A stretch of DNA of 62,251 bases, from positions 1-62,251 of the forward strand of contig NZ_SCML01000038.1 in assembly GCF_005503365.1 (NCBI RefSeq), written 5' to 3'. Source of the DNA: Hydrogenophaga sp. 2FB (GTDB lineage: Bacteria > Pseudomonadota > Gammaproteobacteria > Burkholderiales > Burkholderiaceae_C). A program made the translations under genes and the position numbers. The stretch's first letter is position 1; each line of letters starts with the position of its first letter. The notes beneath the pieces were generated by a model. That model ran no database searches. It was not told the origin of the DNA and saw only the letters and a program-made list of their open reading frames with translations. Below, one piece after another: positions 8,739 to 18,173 of the stretch.

Positions 8739-9682
8739 GGTTTGGTAGAAATGGCGCCGGCTTTGTGCGCGGCCAGCAATGCCTCGCGAAATGTCTCGGC
8801 GATCCGCAGGAGCTCGGGCGAGCGGCGGCGGATGCAGGCAAATGTACAGCGGTAAAAGAGCCGCTCGGGCGATACCGCCCGCATCCGCCCGCCCTCCACG
8901 AACGGCTGCGCGTAGTGGTCGGGCAGGAAGCCCACGAACATGCCGGACAGGACCAGGGTGGCCACCGCCTCCTGATCGCTGGCGGTGGCGGCCCGCTCCA
9001 GGCCACGACCCTGCGCGAGCGACATGTTGGGCGAGTGGTAGCCCAACGCCGCCAGGTGCTGGCGCCTGAGTTCCGCCCACCCGTGCCGTTTCGAGGCCTC
9101 GCCGAACCACGGATGCCCGGAACCGGCATACAGGTGCATGTTCTCTTCAAAGAGACGGTCGTAGCTCAGGCTGTCCGAGCGCCGATGTTCGGGAATCACC
9201 CCCAGGTGGTACTGACCGTCGATGACACCGCGCTCGATCATGGCGATCGTGCCCACGTGCAGGTGCAGATGCACCTGCGGCGCCTGCCGCCGGAACAGCG
9301 CGATCGCATCGGACAGCCGGGCCTGCGGGTTGCTGGCGGTTTTTTCGAACACGGCCACATGCAGGTCACCACCCAAACTGCGGTGGATGTTGTGCAGGTT
9401 GCCTCGAAAGGCATCGGTGGCGGCGAGCAACTGCTCGGTGGCGGCGTACACCAGCTCCCCCTCGGGCGTCAGCGAGAAACCCGCCCGGCCACGCCGGCAC
9501 AACACGAGGTTGAGGCGGGTCTCCAGGTCTTTCACGTGGCGGCTGATCGTCGACATGGCCAGGTTGAGTTCCAGCTCGGCCGAGGCCATGCCGCGGCAAT
9601 CCACCACGGCCTTGAACACCCGCAGCAGGCGCAGGTCCACGTCGCCAAGCTGGCCAATGGGTGTGGGGTTGTTTGCTTGCAT
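8735..9682 (-). CDS. LysR-family transcriptional regulator
   Basis: A 315-residue LysR-type regulator. The N-terminal helix-turn-helix runs through VDLRLLRVFKAVVDCRGMASAELELNLAMS and TISRHVKDLETRLN. The effector domain fills the rest. It is divergent from a beta-alanine:pyruvate-type aminotransferase, with 93 nt between the two starts. By the usual LysR logic it likely controls that gene. Its stop codon overlaps the gph start, so gph may be expressed from this regulator's promoter. Confidence 0.9.
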   Translation of the reverse strand: MQANNPTPIGQLGDVDLRLLRVFKAVVDCRGMASAELELNLAMSTISRHVKDLETRLNLVLCRRGRAGFSLTPEGELVYAATEQLLAATDAFRGNLHNIHRSLGGDLHVAVFEKTASNPQARLSDAIALFRRQAPQVHLHLHVGTIAMIERGVIDGQYHLGVIPEHRRSDSLSYDRLFEENMHLYAGSGHPWFGEASKRHGWAELRRQHLAALGYHSPNMSLAQGRGLERAATASDQEAVATLVLSGMFVGFLPDHYAQPFVEGGRMRAVSPERLFYRCTFACIRRRSPELLRIAETFREALLAAHKAGAISTKP

Positions 9683-9689
9683 GAATCGT

Positions 9690-9710
9690 CAACTTTACTG
9701 GGAAACGTTG
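9690..9710. promoter_or_regulatory. Imperfect inverted repeat in LysR/aminotransferase divergent promoter
   Basis: CAACTT and AACGTTG are imperfect inverted arms separated by 8 nt, just upstream of the LysR start in the 93-nt divergent region. This is a weak candidate for the regulator's binding site. Confidence 0.3.
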
Positions 9711-9775
9711 TCATTCTCTCAATCCGAACATCTCCCCAGAATGCGCCGATCCGACCCACTTCAAGAAGCACTTCC

Positions 9776-11128
9776 ATGGACATGCCGGTCAACCACCCCA
9801 CCCCCAACGCCACGCGCACCGACGCCGATTGGCTCGCGGCGCACTGGATGCCCTACACGGGCAACCGCGACTTCAAGGCCAAGCCGCGCCTGATCGCTTC
9901 CGCGCAAGGCGCCTACTACGTCACACAGGACGGGCGCCGGATCTTCGATGGCCTGTCGGGCCTGTGGTGCACCGGGCTCGGCCATGCCCGCCAGGAGATC
10001 GTCGAGGCGGTGAGCCGCCAGGTGGCCACGCTGGACTATTCGCCAGCGTTCCAGTTCGGCCATGCCCTGTCGTTCGAGCTCGCCAACAAGATCGTCGAAC
10101 GCATGCCTGCGGGGCTGAACCGGGTGTTCTTCACGGGCTCGGGCTCGGAGGCGGCGGATACCTCGCTGAAGATGGCGCGCGCCTACTGGCGCGCCAAAGG
10201 ACAGGCCGGCAAGACGCGTCTGATCGGCCGCCTCAAGGGCTACCACGGCGTGAACTTTGGCGGCATCTCGGTGGGCGGCATCGCGGCCAACCGCAAGCTG
10301 TTTGGCCAGGGCGTGGAAGCCGACCATCTGAACCACACGCAGCCCGCGCTGGGCAGCTTTCACAAAGGCATGCCGCCCGTGGGCGCCGCCTTGGCCGACG
10401 AGCTGCTCGACCTGATTGCGCTGCACGACGCATCCAACATCGCGGCTGTCATCGTCGAACCGTTTTCGGGGTCGGCGGGTGTGGTGGTGCCGCCGGTGGG
10501 CTATCTGCAGCGCCTGCGCGAGATCTGCACCGCCCACAACATCCTGCTGATCTTCGACGAGGTCATCACCGGCTTTGGCCGGACCGGCGCGTGGACCGGC
10601 GCGCAAGCCTTTGGCGTGACCCCGGACATATTGAACATAGCCAAACAGGTGACCAACGGTGTGCAGCCGCTGGGCGGTGTGGTCGCGCGCCAGGACATCT
10701 ACGACACCTTCATGGACGCGGGCGGCCCGGACTACATGCTCGAGTTCCCCCATGGCTACACCTACTCCGCGCACCCGGTCGCCTGCGCTGCCGGCATCGC
10801 CTCGCTGGATCTGCTGGCCCGCGACCACGCCATGCAACGCGTCACCGAACTGGCGCCGGTCTTCGAACGCGCCGTTCACGGCCTGCAGGGCTGCAAGCAT
10901 GTGGCGGACATCCGCAACTTCGGCCTGGCCGCCGGCATCACGATCGACGCGCTGCCGGGCGAGCCCGCCAAACGCCCTTACGACATCGCCATGGCGATGT
11001 ACGACAAGGGCTTCTATGTGCGCTATGGCGGCGACACCATCCAGCTCGCCCCACCGTTCATCAGCACGGAAGCGGAGCTGGGCCGCTTGATGGACGCCTT
11101 GGGCGAGACCCTCAACGCCACCGCTTGA
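9776..11128 (+). CDS. Class III omega-amino acid aminotransferase (beta-alanine:pyruvate type)
   Basis: A 450-residue PLP enzyme. WMPYTGNRDFK, GLSGLWCTGLGHAR, PAFQFGHALSFELA and VFFTGSGSEAADTSLKMAR closely follow the beta-alanine:pyruvate transaminases of pseudomonads. The cofactor-binding Asp lies in LLIFDEVITGFGRTGAW, and the PLP lysine is Lys290 in NIAKQVTNG. It should move the amino group of beta-alanine or a similar omega-amine to pyruvate. No methylmalonate-semialdehyde dehydrogenase gene follows, unlike the bauA locus, so the physiological substrate is open. Expression is probably controlled by the divergent LysR gene. Confidence 0.9.
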   Translation: MDMPVNHPTPNATRTDADWLAAHWMPYTGNRDFKAKPRLIASAQGAYYVTQDGRRIFDGLSGLWCTGLGHARQEIVEAVSRQVATLDYSPAFQFGHALSFELANKIVERMPAGLNRVFFTGSGSEAADTSLKMARAYWRAKGQAGKTRLIGRLKGYHGVNFGGISVGGIAANRKLFGQGVEADHLNHTQPALGSFHKGMPPVGAALADELLDLIALHDASNIAAVIVEPFSGSAGVVVPPVGYLQRLREICTAHNILLIFDEVITGFGRTGAWTGAQAFGVTPDILNIAKQVTNGVQPLGGVVARQDIYDTFMDAGGPDYMLEFPHGYTYSAHPVACAAGIASLDLLARDHAMQRVTELAPVFERAVHGLQGCKHVADIRNFGLAAGITIDALPGEPAKRPYDIAMAMYDKGFYVRYGGDTIQLAPPFISTEAELGRLMDALGETLNATA

Positions 11129-11136
11129 TGTCGCAT

Positions 11137-11157
11137 GCCGCCCACGGATGGGGCGGC
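11137..11157. terminator. GC hairpin between convergent aminotransferase and rpe genes
   Basis: GCCGCCC (11137-11143) and GGGCGGC (11151-11157) form a 7-bp stem with a 7-nt loop between two convergent genes. There is no T-run on either side, so intrinsic termination is uncertain. Confidence 0.35.
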
Positions 11158-11192
11158 TGCAGGCCCTTCAGCCCTGGCCGAAGAACGGGGCG

Positions 11193-11876
11193 TTACTTCA
11201 ACGCCACGCGCATCTGGTCGATCACCGACTTGTAGTCCGGCTTGCCAAAGATCGCGCTGCCCGCGACGAAGGTGTCGGCACCCGCATCCGCCACGCGGCG
11301 GATGTTGTCGGCCTTGATGCCGCCATCCACCTCCAGGCGGATGTCCTTGCCGCTGGCCTCGATGCGTTTGCGCGCGTCTTCGATCTTGCGCAGTGCGGAC
11401 TCGATGAAGCTCTGGCCGCCGAAGCCGGGGTTGACGCTCATGATGAGGATCAGGTCGATGTCGTCGATCAGCCAGTCCAGCACGTCCAGCGTCGCGCCGG
11501 GGTTGAAGGTGAGGCCAGCCTTGGCGCCCTTGGCCTTGATCGCCTGCACGCTGCGGTGTACGTGGGTGCTCGCGTCGGGGTGAAAGCTCACCAGGTCGGC
11601 GCCGGCGTCGATGAAGGCGCCGGCCAGCGCGTCCACCGGCTGGATCATCAGGTGCACGTCGATCGGCACCGGCGTGCCATCGGGTTTCTTCGCGTGCGGC
11701 TTGAGCGCCTGGCAGATCATCGGCCCGAAAGTCAGGTTGGGCACGTAGTGGTTGTCCATCACGTCGAAATGGATCCAGTCGGCGCCAGCGGCGATGACGT
11801 TCTTCACTTCGTCGCCGAGCCGGGCGAAGTCGGCGGAGAGGATGGAAGGGGCGATGCGGTAGGTGGTGGTGGACAT
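11193..11876 (-). CDS. rpe: Ribulose-phosphate 3-epimerase
   Basis: A 227-residue TIM-barrel metalloenzyme that interconverts ribulose-5-phosphate and xylulose-5-phosphate in the pentose phosphate pathway and Calvin cycle. [17 protein letters not shown] starts the barrel. [17 protein letters not shown] carries metal-binding His and Asp, [11 protein letters not shown] follows, and the C terminus has [11 protein letters not shown] and FVAGSAIFG. Length is normal. It is divergent from apaG across 86 nt. The usual downstream neighbour gph is displaced by the aminotransferase/LysR insertion. Confidence 0.96.
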   Translation of the reverse strand: MSTTTYRIAPSILSADFARLGDEVKNVIAAGADWIHFDVMDNHYVPNLTFGPMICQALKPHAKKPDGTPVPIDVHLMIQPVDALAGAFIDAGADLVSFHPDASTHVHRSVQAIKAKGAKAGLTFNPGATLDVLDWLIDDIDLILIMSVNPGFGGQSFIESALRKIEDARKRIEASGKDIRLEVDGGIKADNIRRVADAGADTFVAGSAIFGKPDYKSVIDQMRVALK

Positions 11877-11962
11877 GGTCTGGCTGCGCTGGCGTGGGGA
11901 ATGAAGACCCGCATTCTCGCAGGGCCGTTGCCCTGACGCAGCCGCGCGGTAACATGCCGCCC

Positions 11963-12364
11963 ATGCCGAAATACCTGTTCACCTGCGAGGTCGAACCCCA
12001 ATACCTGAGCGAGCAGTCTTCGCCCGATGAAGACCTGTACGCCTTCGCCTTCGCCTACACCATCACCATCACCAACGCGGGCGAGGTCACGGCGCAGCTG
12101 ATTTCGCGCCACTGGATCATCGACGACGCCAACGGCCACACCGAAGAGGTCAAGGGCCTGGGCGTGGTCGGCCACCAGCCGCTGCTGCGGCCCGGCGAAT
12201 CGTTCCAGTACACCAGTGGCACGCGCCTGGCCACGCCCACGGGCAGCATGCGCGGCAGCTACTTCTGCGTGGCCGAAGATGGCGAGCGCTTTGAATCCAC
12301 CGTGCCCGAATTCCACTTGCTCGCACCCGGCTCGGGCGACGCGCCCGCGCGCGTCCTGCACTGA
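11963..12364 (+). CDS. apaG: ApaG-domain protein
   Basis: A 133-residue protein of the ApaG family, a small fibronectin-III-like beta-sandwich whose role in bacteria is unclear. Conserved stretches are [56 protein letters not shown] and the acidic C-terminal strand. A second in-frame ATG at 11954 would add three residues. It is divergent from rpe, a neighbourhood common in related genomes. The C terminus carries a short Gly/Ala-rich tail beyond the usual domain end. Confidence 0.93.
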   Translation: MPKYLFTCEVEPQYLSEQSSPDEDLYAFAFAYTITITNAGEVTAQLISRHWIIDDANGHTEEVKGLGVVGHQPLLRPGESFQYTSGTRLATPTGSMRGSYFCVAEDGERFESTVPEFHLLAPGSGDAPARVLH

Positions 12365-12405
12365 CCTCCACCGCTTCCTCACGCGGCCAAACACCCCACG
12401 ACCGC

Positions 12406-14427
12406 ATGCCCATCGCCACCCCGCTCGACACCCTGGACCCGGACGCCTCGCTGGCGCTGCGCCACCTCTGGCTGATCAACGCGCTGCGCTGGGTGCGCGG
12501 CGACGAAAGCGATGTGCAGGCCAGCGTGGCGCGCGTGCGTGCCTTCGTCGACGCGGTACAGGCCACGCCCGAAGCGCAGGCGCGCTGGCGCCGCTGGTGG
12601 CGCCAGTTCATCGGCACGGTGGACATCACGCCGCTGCTGGCCGACCACGGCTTTGCGCCGCGCACCGCTTTTCTCAGCGAGTTCGGCAACCGCCTGCGCA
12701 AGAAGGTGTTGCCCGGCACGCCCGAGACCACCGACATGGCCGAGCTGTTCGACCTGCTGCTGTCTTCGCGCTTCGACGTGCGCTGGCTCAAGGCGCTGGA
12801 CAGCGAGACGCTCAAGCGTCTGCACAGCGGCCTGATCGAACCTGAGCCCGACGCCGCGGTGCAGGACGATCCCTCCAGCTTCTGGGAAGACGCGCTGATG
12901 GACGCGCTGGTCTACTGCGCCAGCCAGATCTGCGCCACCGGCTTTGCCTCCGAGATCCGGGGCCGCATGTCGCCCGAGGCCAAGGCGGGGCGCGCCTTCC
13001 ACCAGTTGCCGGCCGACTTCGAAGGCCTGCGCCGCGCGGTCGACGCGCACGGCGCGCGCAGCCCGCAGGCCCTGGCCGCCGCCGACGCGCTGCGCGCCAT
13101 CCTCGACACCTGCCGCCACGCCGCGTACACCGTGTACTCGCACCTGGAAGAGCACGGCGTCTCGGTGGGCATCGTGTTCCGGCTGCGCCAGTTGCGCGAG
13201 CGCGTGGTGCGCATGAAGCAACTGCTGGACTGCCTGCAGTCCGAGCAGCCCGAGCGCGCCACCGCCGCGCTGCTGGCCGACCTGGCGCAGGTGGGCATCG
13301 ACAACCGCAGCATCCGCGCCCTCGTCGCCAGCAGCTCGCAGCTGACGGCGGCCAAGGTGGCCGAGCGCAGCGCGGAAAGCGGCGAGCACTACATCACCCG
13401 CAACGCGGTCGAGTACCGCGGCATGCTACGCAAGGCGGCGGGCGGCGGCGCCATCGTCGGCCTGACCGTGTGGGTCAAGTTCCTGATGGTGGGCCTGGGC
13501 CTCACGGCGTTCTGGGGCGGCTTCGCCAATGGCGTGAACTACGCCACCTCGTTCGTGGTCATCATGCTGTTGCACCTCACGCTGGCCACCAAGCAACCGG
13601 CGGTGACGGCGCCGGCCATGGTGGCCAAGCTGCGCGACATCAAACAACCCGGCGCGGTGCGCAGCTTCGTCGACGAAGTGGCCAACCTGTTCCGCTCGCA
13701 GGTCGCGTCCATCGTGGGCAACATCGGCATGGTGATTCCCGTGGTGGCGCTGATCAGCCTGCTGATGGTGTGGACCACCGGCCACGCCATGGTCGATGAA
13801 CACAAGGCGCACGAGGTGCTCAAGAGCATCAGCCTGCTCGGGCCTCTGCTGCTCTATGCGGCCTTCACCGGCGTGCTGCTGTTCGCCTCCAGCATCATCG
13901 CGGGCTGGGTGGAGAACTGGTACGTGTTCCACAACCTGGACTCGGCCATGCAGCACAACCCGCGTTTCACGGCTGTGCTCGGGCGCGAGCGCGCCGCGCG
14001 CTGGGCCGCCTTCATGCGGCGCAACATCTCGGGCCTGGCGGCCAACATTTCGCTCGGCTTCATGCTCGGCCTGGTGCCAGCCTTCATGACCTTCTTCGGC
14101 ATCGGGCTGGACGTTCGCCACGTCACGCTCTCGGCGGGCCAGGTTGCGGCAGCCGCGATGGCGCTGGGCTGGGGCGCCTTCACCGAGCCCGCGCTCTGGT
14201 GGGCCGTGGCGGGCGTGCTGTTCATCGGGCCGATCAACCTGGGTGTGAGCTTCTACCTCGCGTTCCGCCTCGCGCTGCGCGCACAGAACATCAGCGAGGT
14301 GAACCGCCAGCTGATCCGCGCGGCGATCCAGCGCCGCATCCGCGCCGCGCCGCTGAGCTTCCTGCTGCCGCCGCGCCGTCCAGCGGTCGACCCCGACGAA
14401 CCGGCCGCACCGCAGGCCCATGGGTGA
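12406..14427 (+). CDS. COG4389-type membrane protein (named site-specific recombinase family)
   Basis: A 673-residue protein with a largely helical N-terminal half (residues 1-340) and about six strongly hydrophobic segments in the C-terminal half, such as VVIMLLHLTLAT and IGMVIPVVALISLLMVW. It resembles proteins annotated as site-specific recombinase, Gcr family. No tyrosine or serine recombinase catalytic motif is visible, so that name should be treated with caution. Its true function is unknown. The stop overlaps the thiL start by 8 nt, so thiL is probably translated from the same message. Confidence 0.8.
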   Translation: MPIATPLDTLDPDASLALRHLWLINALRWVRGDESDVQASVARVRAFVDAVQATPEAQARWRRWWRQFIGTVDITPLLADHGFAPRTAFLSEFGNRLRKKVLPGTPETTDMAELFDLLLSSRFDVRWLKALDSETLKRLHSGLIEPEPDAAVQDDPSSFWEDALMDALVYCASQICATGFASEIRGRMSPEAKAGRAFHQLPADFEGLRRAVDAHGARSPQALAAADALRAILDTCRHAAYTVYSHLEEHGVSVGIVFRLRQLRERVVRMKQLLDCLQSEQPERATAALLADLAQVGIDNRSIRALVASSSQLTAAKVAERSAESGEHYITRNAVEYRGMLRKAAGGGAIVGLTVWVKFLMVGLGLTAFWGGFANGVNYATSFVVIMLLHLTLATKQPAVTAPAMVAKLRDIKQPGAVRSFVDEVANLFRSQVASIVGNIGMVIPVVALISLLMVWTTGHAMVDEHKAHEVLKSISLLGPLLLYAAFTGVLLFASSIIAGWVENWYVFHNLDSAMQHNPRFTAVLGRERAARWAAFMRRNISGLAANISLGFMLGLVPAFMTFFGIGLDVRHVTLSAGQVAAAAMALGWGAFTEPALWWAVAGVLFIGPINLGVSFYLAFRLALRAQNISEVNRQLIRAAIQRRIRAAPLSFLLPPRRPAVDPDEPAAPQAHG

Positions 14428-15385
14428 GTTCGACCTGATCCGGCGGCACTTCCAGCGCGCGCCGTCGAACGACACGGGCGCGGTGGTGCTGGGCATCGGC
14501 GACGACTGCGCGCTGCTGCAACCCAGCCCCGGCCACCAGCTCGCGATCTCCAGCGACATGCTGGTGGCGGGCCGGCACTTCTTTGCCGACGTGGATCCCG
14601 AGGCGCTGGGCCACAAGGCGCTGGCCGTGAACCTGAGCGACCTGGCCGCGATGGGCGCCCGCCCGCTGGGCTTCACACTCGCGCTGGCCTTGCCCCACGC
14701 GGACGACGACTGGCTCGCCGCCTTCGCGCGCGGCCTGTTCGCGCTGGCCGACGCGCACGCCTGCCCGCTGGTGGGCGGCGACACCACGCGTGGCCCGCTC
14801 AACATCTGCATCACCGTGTTCGGTGAAGTTCAACCCGGCCAGGCACTGCGCCGCGACGCGGCGCGCGTGGGCGACGACCTGTATGTGAGTGGCCGCACCG
14901 GTGAAGCGCGGCTGGCGTTGGAACACCTGCGGGGCAGCGACTGGGCCGCAGCAGCCCATGGCGCGGACCTGCGCGCGCGGCTGGAACGCCCCACGCCACG
15001 CAACGCGCTCGGTGCCTTGCTGGCCGCGGCCGGCGCGCGCGCGGCGATCGACCTGAGCGATGGCCTGACCGGCGACCTGGGCCACATCCTGCGGGCCAGC
15101 GGTGTGGGCGCCGAGATGGATGTGGACGCGCTGCCGGTGGCGCCTGCGCTGCAGGCCTTGCCCGAAGCGCAGCGCCTCGAATGCCTGCTCGCTGGTGGCG
15201 ACGACTACGAGCTGCTGTTCACGGCGCCGCCCGCATCGCGCGCGGCCATCGCGGCCGCTGCCGCGTCAAGCCAGACGCCGGTCACGCGCATCGGGTGCAT
15301 CGTGGCGGACACGGGCCTGCGACTGCTCGACGTGAATGGCCAGCCGGTGACGTTCGACGCGCGCAGCTTCGACCACTTCGCCTGA
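14420..15385 (+). CDS. thiL: Thiamine-monophosphate kinase
   Basis: A 321-residue ATP-dependent kinase that phosphorylates thiamine monophosphate to the active cofactor thiamine diphosphate. MGEFDLIRRHF opens the protein. Metal and nucleotide motifs include GIGDDCALL, SSDMLVAGRHF, AVNLSDLAAMGARP, LVGGDTTRGPL, AIDLSDGLTGDLGHI and GGDDYELLFT. Length is typical. It overlaps the upstream membrane-protein gene by 8 nt and converges on the class II aldolase gene 21 nt downstream. Confidence 0.96.
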   Translation: MGEFDLIRRHFQRAPSNDTGAVVLGIGDDCALLQPSPGHQLAISSDMLVAGRHFFADVDPEALGHKALAVNLSDLAAMGARPLGFTLALALPHADDDWLAAFARGLFALADAHACPLVGGDTTRGPLNICITVFGEVQPGQALRRDAARVGDDLYVSGRTGEARLALEHLRGSDWAAAAHGADLRARLERPTPRNALGALLAAAGARAAIDLSDGLTGDLGHILRASGVGAEMDVDALPVAPALQALPEAQRLECLLAGGDDYELLFTAPPASRAAIAAAAASSQTPVTRIGCIVADTGLRLLDVNGQPVTFDARSFDHFA

Positions 15386-15406
15386 AAGACCCTCAGCGCC
15401 GCCCGC

Positions 15407-16189
15407 TCAACGGCAGAAGCCGGGGTCGCTGTCCCACATGAAGCGTGCCATGGCATCGAACAGCAGCCGGTTCTGGTGGCCCTGCCGCGCCGACCGGTCG
15501 AACTGATCGGCCGCATGCACCGCGATGGCGTGGTCGGGTTGCCGCAAGGCCACGCCGCTGCCCTGCGCGGCCACCTGCACTTCGCAGGCGCGCTGCAACA
15601 GGTAGTGGTCGGCAAACGCATCCTCGATCGACGCACCGCACACCAGCAGGCCGTGGTTGCGCAGGATCATGATGTTCCGGTCGCCCAGATCGGCCGCCAG
15701 GCGCGCGGACTCGTCGTGTTCCAGGGTGATGCCCTCGAAGTCGTGGTACGCGATGCGGTCGGTGTAGAACACCGACGTGAAGCTCAAGGACAGCAGCCCA
15801 TCGCGCTGGCACGACACCACCTGCCCGGCGGTGGTGTGGGAATGCATGACGCACGCCACGTCGGCCCGCGCGCGGTGCACCGCACTGTGCACCACAAAAC
15901 CGGCCGGGTTGATCGGGTAAGCGTCGGGGTCGAGCGAACGCCCTTCGAGGTCGATCTTCACCAGGTTGCTCGCGGTCACCTCCCGGTACATCAAGCCAAA
16001 GGGGTTGATCAGGAAATGCTCGGTGCCCGGCACGCGCAGCGTGATGTGGTTGTAGATCAGCTCGTGCCAGCCGAGATGCCAGAACATCCGGTAGGCCGCG
16101 GCCAGCTCGCACCGCGCTCGCCACTCTTCTGGCGCATAACGCGCGGGCCGCCGCTGCTCGAATTCGTGCGCCAGGGACGTGTCGCGCAT
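15407..16189 (-). CDS. Class II aldolase/adducin-family protein
   Basis: A 260-residue protein of the class II aldolase/adducin fold, a Zn-dependent family that includes fuculose-phosphate aldolase, ribulose-5-phosphate epimerases and decarboxylases. YNHITLRVPG begins the active-site region. The metal histidines lie in VMHSHTTAGQ and a downstream RNHGLLVCG. A substrate cannot be read off. It is the last gene of a minus-strand set with a Bug protein, a Rieske reductase and a Rieske oxygenase, so it may act on a ring-oxygenation or demethylation product. Only 3 nt separate it from the Bug gene. Confidence 0.88.
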   Translation of the reverse strand: MRDTSLAHEFEQRRPARYAPEEWRARCELAAAYRMFWHLGWHELIYNHITLRVPGTEHFLINPFGLMYREVTASNLVKIDLEGRSLDPDAYPINPAGFVVHSAVHRARADVACVMHSHTTAGQVVSCQRDGLLSLSFTSVFYTDRIAYHDFEGITLEHDESARLAADLGDRNIMILRNHGLLVCGASIEDAFADHYLLQRACEVQVAAQGSGVALRQPDHAIAVHAADQFDRSARQGHQNRLLFDAMARFMWDSDPGFCR

Positions 16190-16192
16190 GCC

Positions 16193-17182
16193 TCAGCTCT
16201 CCGGCGTGAACGCGACCGCCTTCACCAGCCGGCCCCAGAAGTCTGCTTCGGTCTTGAGCATGCCCGCCAGCTGCTGCGGCGTGGTGGGCAAGGGTTCCAT
16301 GAACGCGGTAGCGAGGCTGCTGACCACGTCCGGCGCGGCCAGCGCGGACCCAATGGCCGCTTGCAGGCGTTGCACCAGCTCCGCCGGTGTCCTGGCCGGC
16401 AGGTAGAAACCGAACCAGCCGACGTAACTGAGATCGCCGAAGCCCTGTTCGGCGAGCGTGGGCGTGTCGGGCGTGAAGCGGCCCCGGCGAGGACCGCTGG
16501 TGGCGAGCAGGCGGCACTTGCCGGCCTGCACATTGGGCATGAACTCGCCGGTGGGACCGACCACGGCGGCGATCTGGCCGCCCACCATGTCCAGGATGGC
16601 GGGCTGCGAACCCCGGAAGGCCACATGGCGCAAGTCGGCCTGCCCGGCTTTGCCCAGCGCCGAACCGATGAGGTGCGCGGCCGAGCCCGCGCCCGCCGAG
16701 CCGAAGTTCGCCTGCGTCCCGTTGGCCTTGCACCAGGCCAGGAAGTCCGGCACCGTGCGCACGCTGGCGGGCACCAGGGCGCCCACCGCGAGCGCGTAGT
16801 CGAAAGCGGCCGCGCCCGACACCGGCATCACGTCATGGACCGGGTCGTAGGGCAGCTTCTTAAAGGTGTGGGGATGCAGGCCCAGCGGCGACGCCGGGGT
16901 GAGCAACACGGTGGCGCCATCGGGCGCGGCGTTCTTCACGGCCTGCACCGCGATCTGCCCGCCGGCGCCGGTGCGGTTCTCGACGATCGCCACACGCGCG
17001 AAACCCGGCTGCAGCTTGTCGGCCACGCGCCGTCCCACCAGGTCGATCGTGCCGCCGGGTGCGAAGCCGATGAGGATCTTCGTGGTCTCCAGCTGTGGTT
17101 GGGCGCGGGCATGGGGCGCGAGGCCCGTCATCAGAAGGCCCGCGGCAGAGGCATGGCAGAAATCGCGGCGCGTGAGGTTCAT
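16193..17182 (-). CDS. Bug-family (TctC) periplasmic solute-binding protein
   Basis: A 329-residue periplasmic binding protein of the Bug/TctC family, which is greatly expanded in betaproteobacteria. The N terminus carries a twin-arginine-like signal (NLTRRDFCHASAAGLLMTG). Family stretches include ILIGFAPGGTIDLVGRR, VVGPTGEFMPNVQAGKCRLL and YVGWFGFYLPARTP. No TctA or TctB membrane subunit is encoded nearby, a common situation for Bug proteins. It probably binds the aromatic carboxylate handled by the neighbouring Rieske system, but this is inference. Confidence 0.92.
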   Translation of the reverse strand: MNLTRRDFCHASAAGLLMTGLAPHARAQPQLETTKILIGFAPGGTIDLVGRRVADKLQPGFARVAIVENRTGAGGQIAVQAVKNAAPDGATVLLTPASPLGLHPHTFKKLPYDPVHDVMPVSGAAAFDYALAVGALVPASVRTVPDFLAWCKANGTQANFGSAGAGSAAHLIGSALGKAGQADLRHVAFRGSQPAILDMVGGQIAAVVGPTGEFMPNVQAGKCRLLATSGPRRGRFTPDTPTLAEQGFGDLSYVGWFGFYLPARTPAELVQRLQAAIGSALAAPDVVSSLATAFMEPLPTTPQQLAGMLKTEADFWGRLVKAVAFTPES

Positions 17183-17219
17183 GGTGGATTCCTTGTTGTC
17201 GTGGTGGATGAACGTGGGA

Positions 17220-18173
17220 TCAGAGGTCGAGCACCAGCCGCGGCGAGCGGGCCCGGGACACACAGATGAGCATGCTGCGCAGGCCTTCGCGCTGGGCCTC
17301 TGAATAGACGTAGTCGCGGTGGTCGATCTCGCCTTCACAGACCCCGGTCTCGCAGGTCCCGCACACGCCGTCTCGGCAGGAAAACGGCACGTCGTGGCCA
17401 TGGCGCTCCAGCACCTCCAGGATGCTGAGCTCCGGCGGCACCTGCAGGCTCTGGCCGCTGCGGCGCAGGTCGATCCAGAAGCCGTCCGCGCTGGCCGGTG
17501 CCTCGCCCGCCACCGGCGCGGAGAACCACTCGAAGTGGCGCGCTGCTGCCGGCACCGGCGAGGCGCTGTCGCGCACCGCCTCCATCAAAGGCGCGGGCCC
17601 GCAGCAATACACCTCGGCATCGGCCGGCGCGTCGGCCATCAGCCGCGCCACCGGCAAGGGGCACGCGGCTTCGTCGTCGCAGTGCAGGTGCACGCGCTCG
17701 CGGTGGGGCACCAGGTCTTCGTAGAACGCCAGGCGCGAGCGGTTGCGCGCCGCGTAGACCAGCTGCCACGGCTTGTCCATCGCATGGCACCAGCGGATCA
17801 TCGAGAGGATGGGCGTGATGCCGATGCCGCCCGCGATGAACAGGTAGCGCGTGGCATCGGGCCGCAGCGCAAAGTGGTTGACCGGCGCGGCGCTGTGCAA
17901 CAGCATGCCGGGCCGCAACTCGGCATGCACACACTCGGAGCCGCCGCGCCCGCCACGGACCCGGCCCACGCCCAGCACATAGCGGTCCCGCTCCCGCCAG
18001 TCGTTGAGCAGCGAGTACTGCCGCACCGCGCCATTGGGCAGCGTCAGCGCGAGGTGCGCCCCGGGCTCGAAAGCGGGCAGCGACTGCCCACGGGCGTCCA
18101 CCAGTTCCAGGCGCATCACGTCATGGGCCTCGGCGGACATGTCCGCGATGCGCAACTGCAATGCGCCGTTCAT
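17220..18173 (-). CDS. Phthalate-dioxygenase-reductase-type electron transfer protein
   Basis: A 317-residue class IA reductase (PDR/VanB type) that passes electrons from NAD(P)H through a flavin to a plant-type [2Fe-2S] cluster. RQYSLLND (residues 51-58) is the flavin-binding motif, and FIAGGIGITPILSM with CGPAPLM marks the nucleotide domain. The ferredoxin domain has Cys266, Cys271, Cys274 (CRDGVCGTC) and Cys304. The start codon overlaps the stop of the Rieske oxygenase (ATGA), so the two are co-translated partners. Confidence 0.94.
   Translation of the reverse strand: MNGALQLRIADMSAEAHDVMRLELVDARGQSLPAFEPGAHLALTLPNGAVRQYSLLNDWRERDRYVLGVGRVRGGRGGSECVHAELRPGMLLHSAAPVNHFALRPDATRYLFIAGGIGITPILSMIRWCHAMDKPWQLVYAARNRSRLAFYEDLVPHRERVHLHCDDEAACPLPVARLMADAPADAEVYCCGPAPLMEAVRDSASPVPAAARHFEWFSAPVAGEAPASADGFWIDLRRSGQSLQVPPELSILEVLERHGHDVPFSCRDGVCGTCETGVCEGEIDHRDYVYSEAQREGLRSMLICVSRARSPRLVLDL

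Noticed and set aside
12406..14427. Site-specific recombinase as evidence of a mobile element
   Set aside because: The protein is a multi-spanning membrane protein with no recombinase motif, followed directly by thiL. No att sites or integrase were seen.
15476..17269. 597-codon plus-strand frame over aldolase and Bug genes
   Set aside because: Antisense shadow; both minus-strand genes carry strong family signatures.
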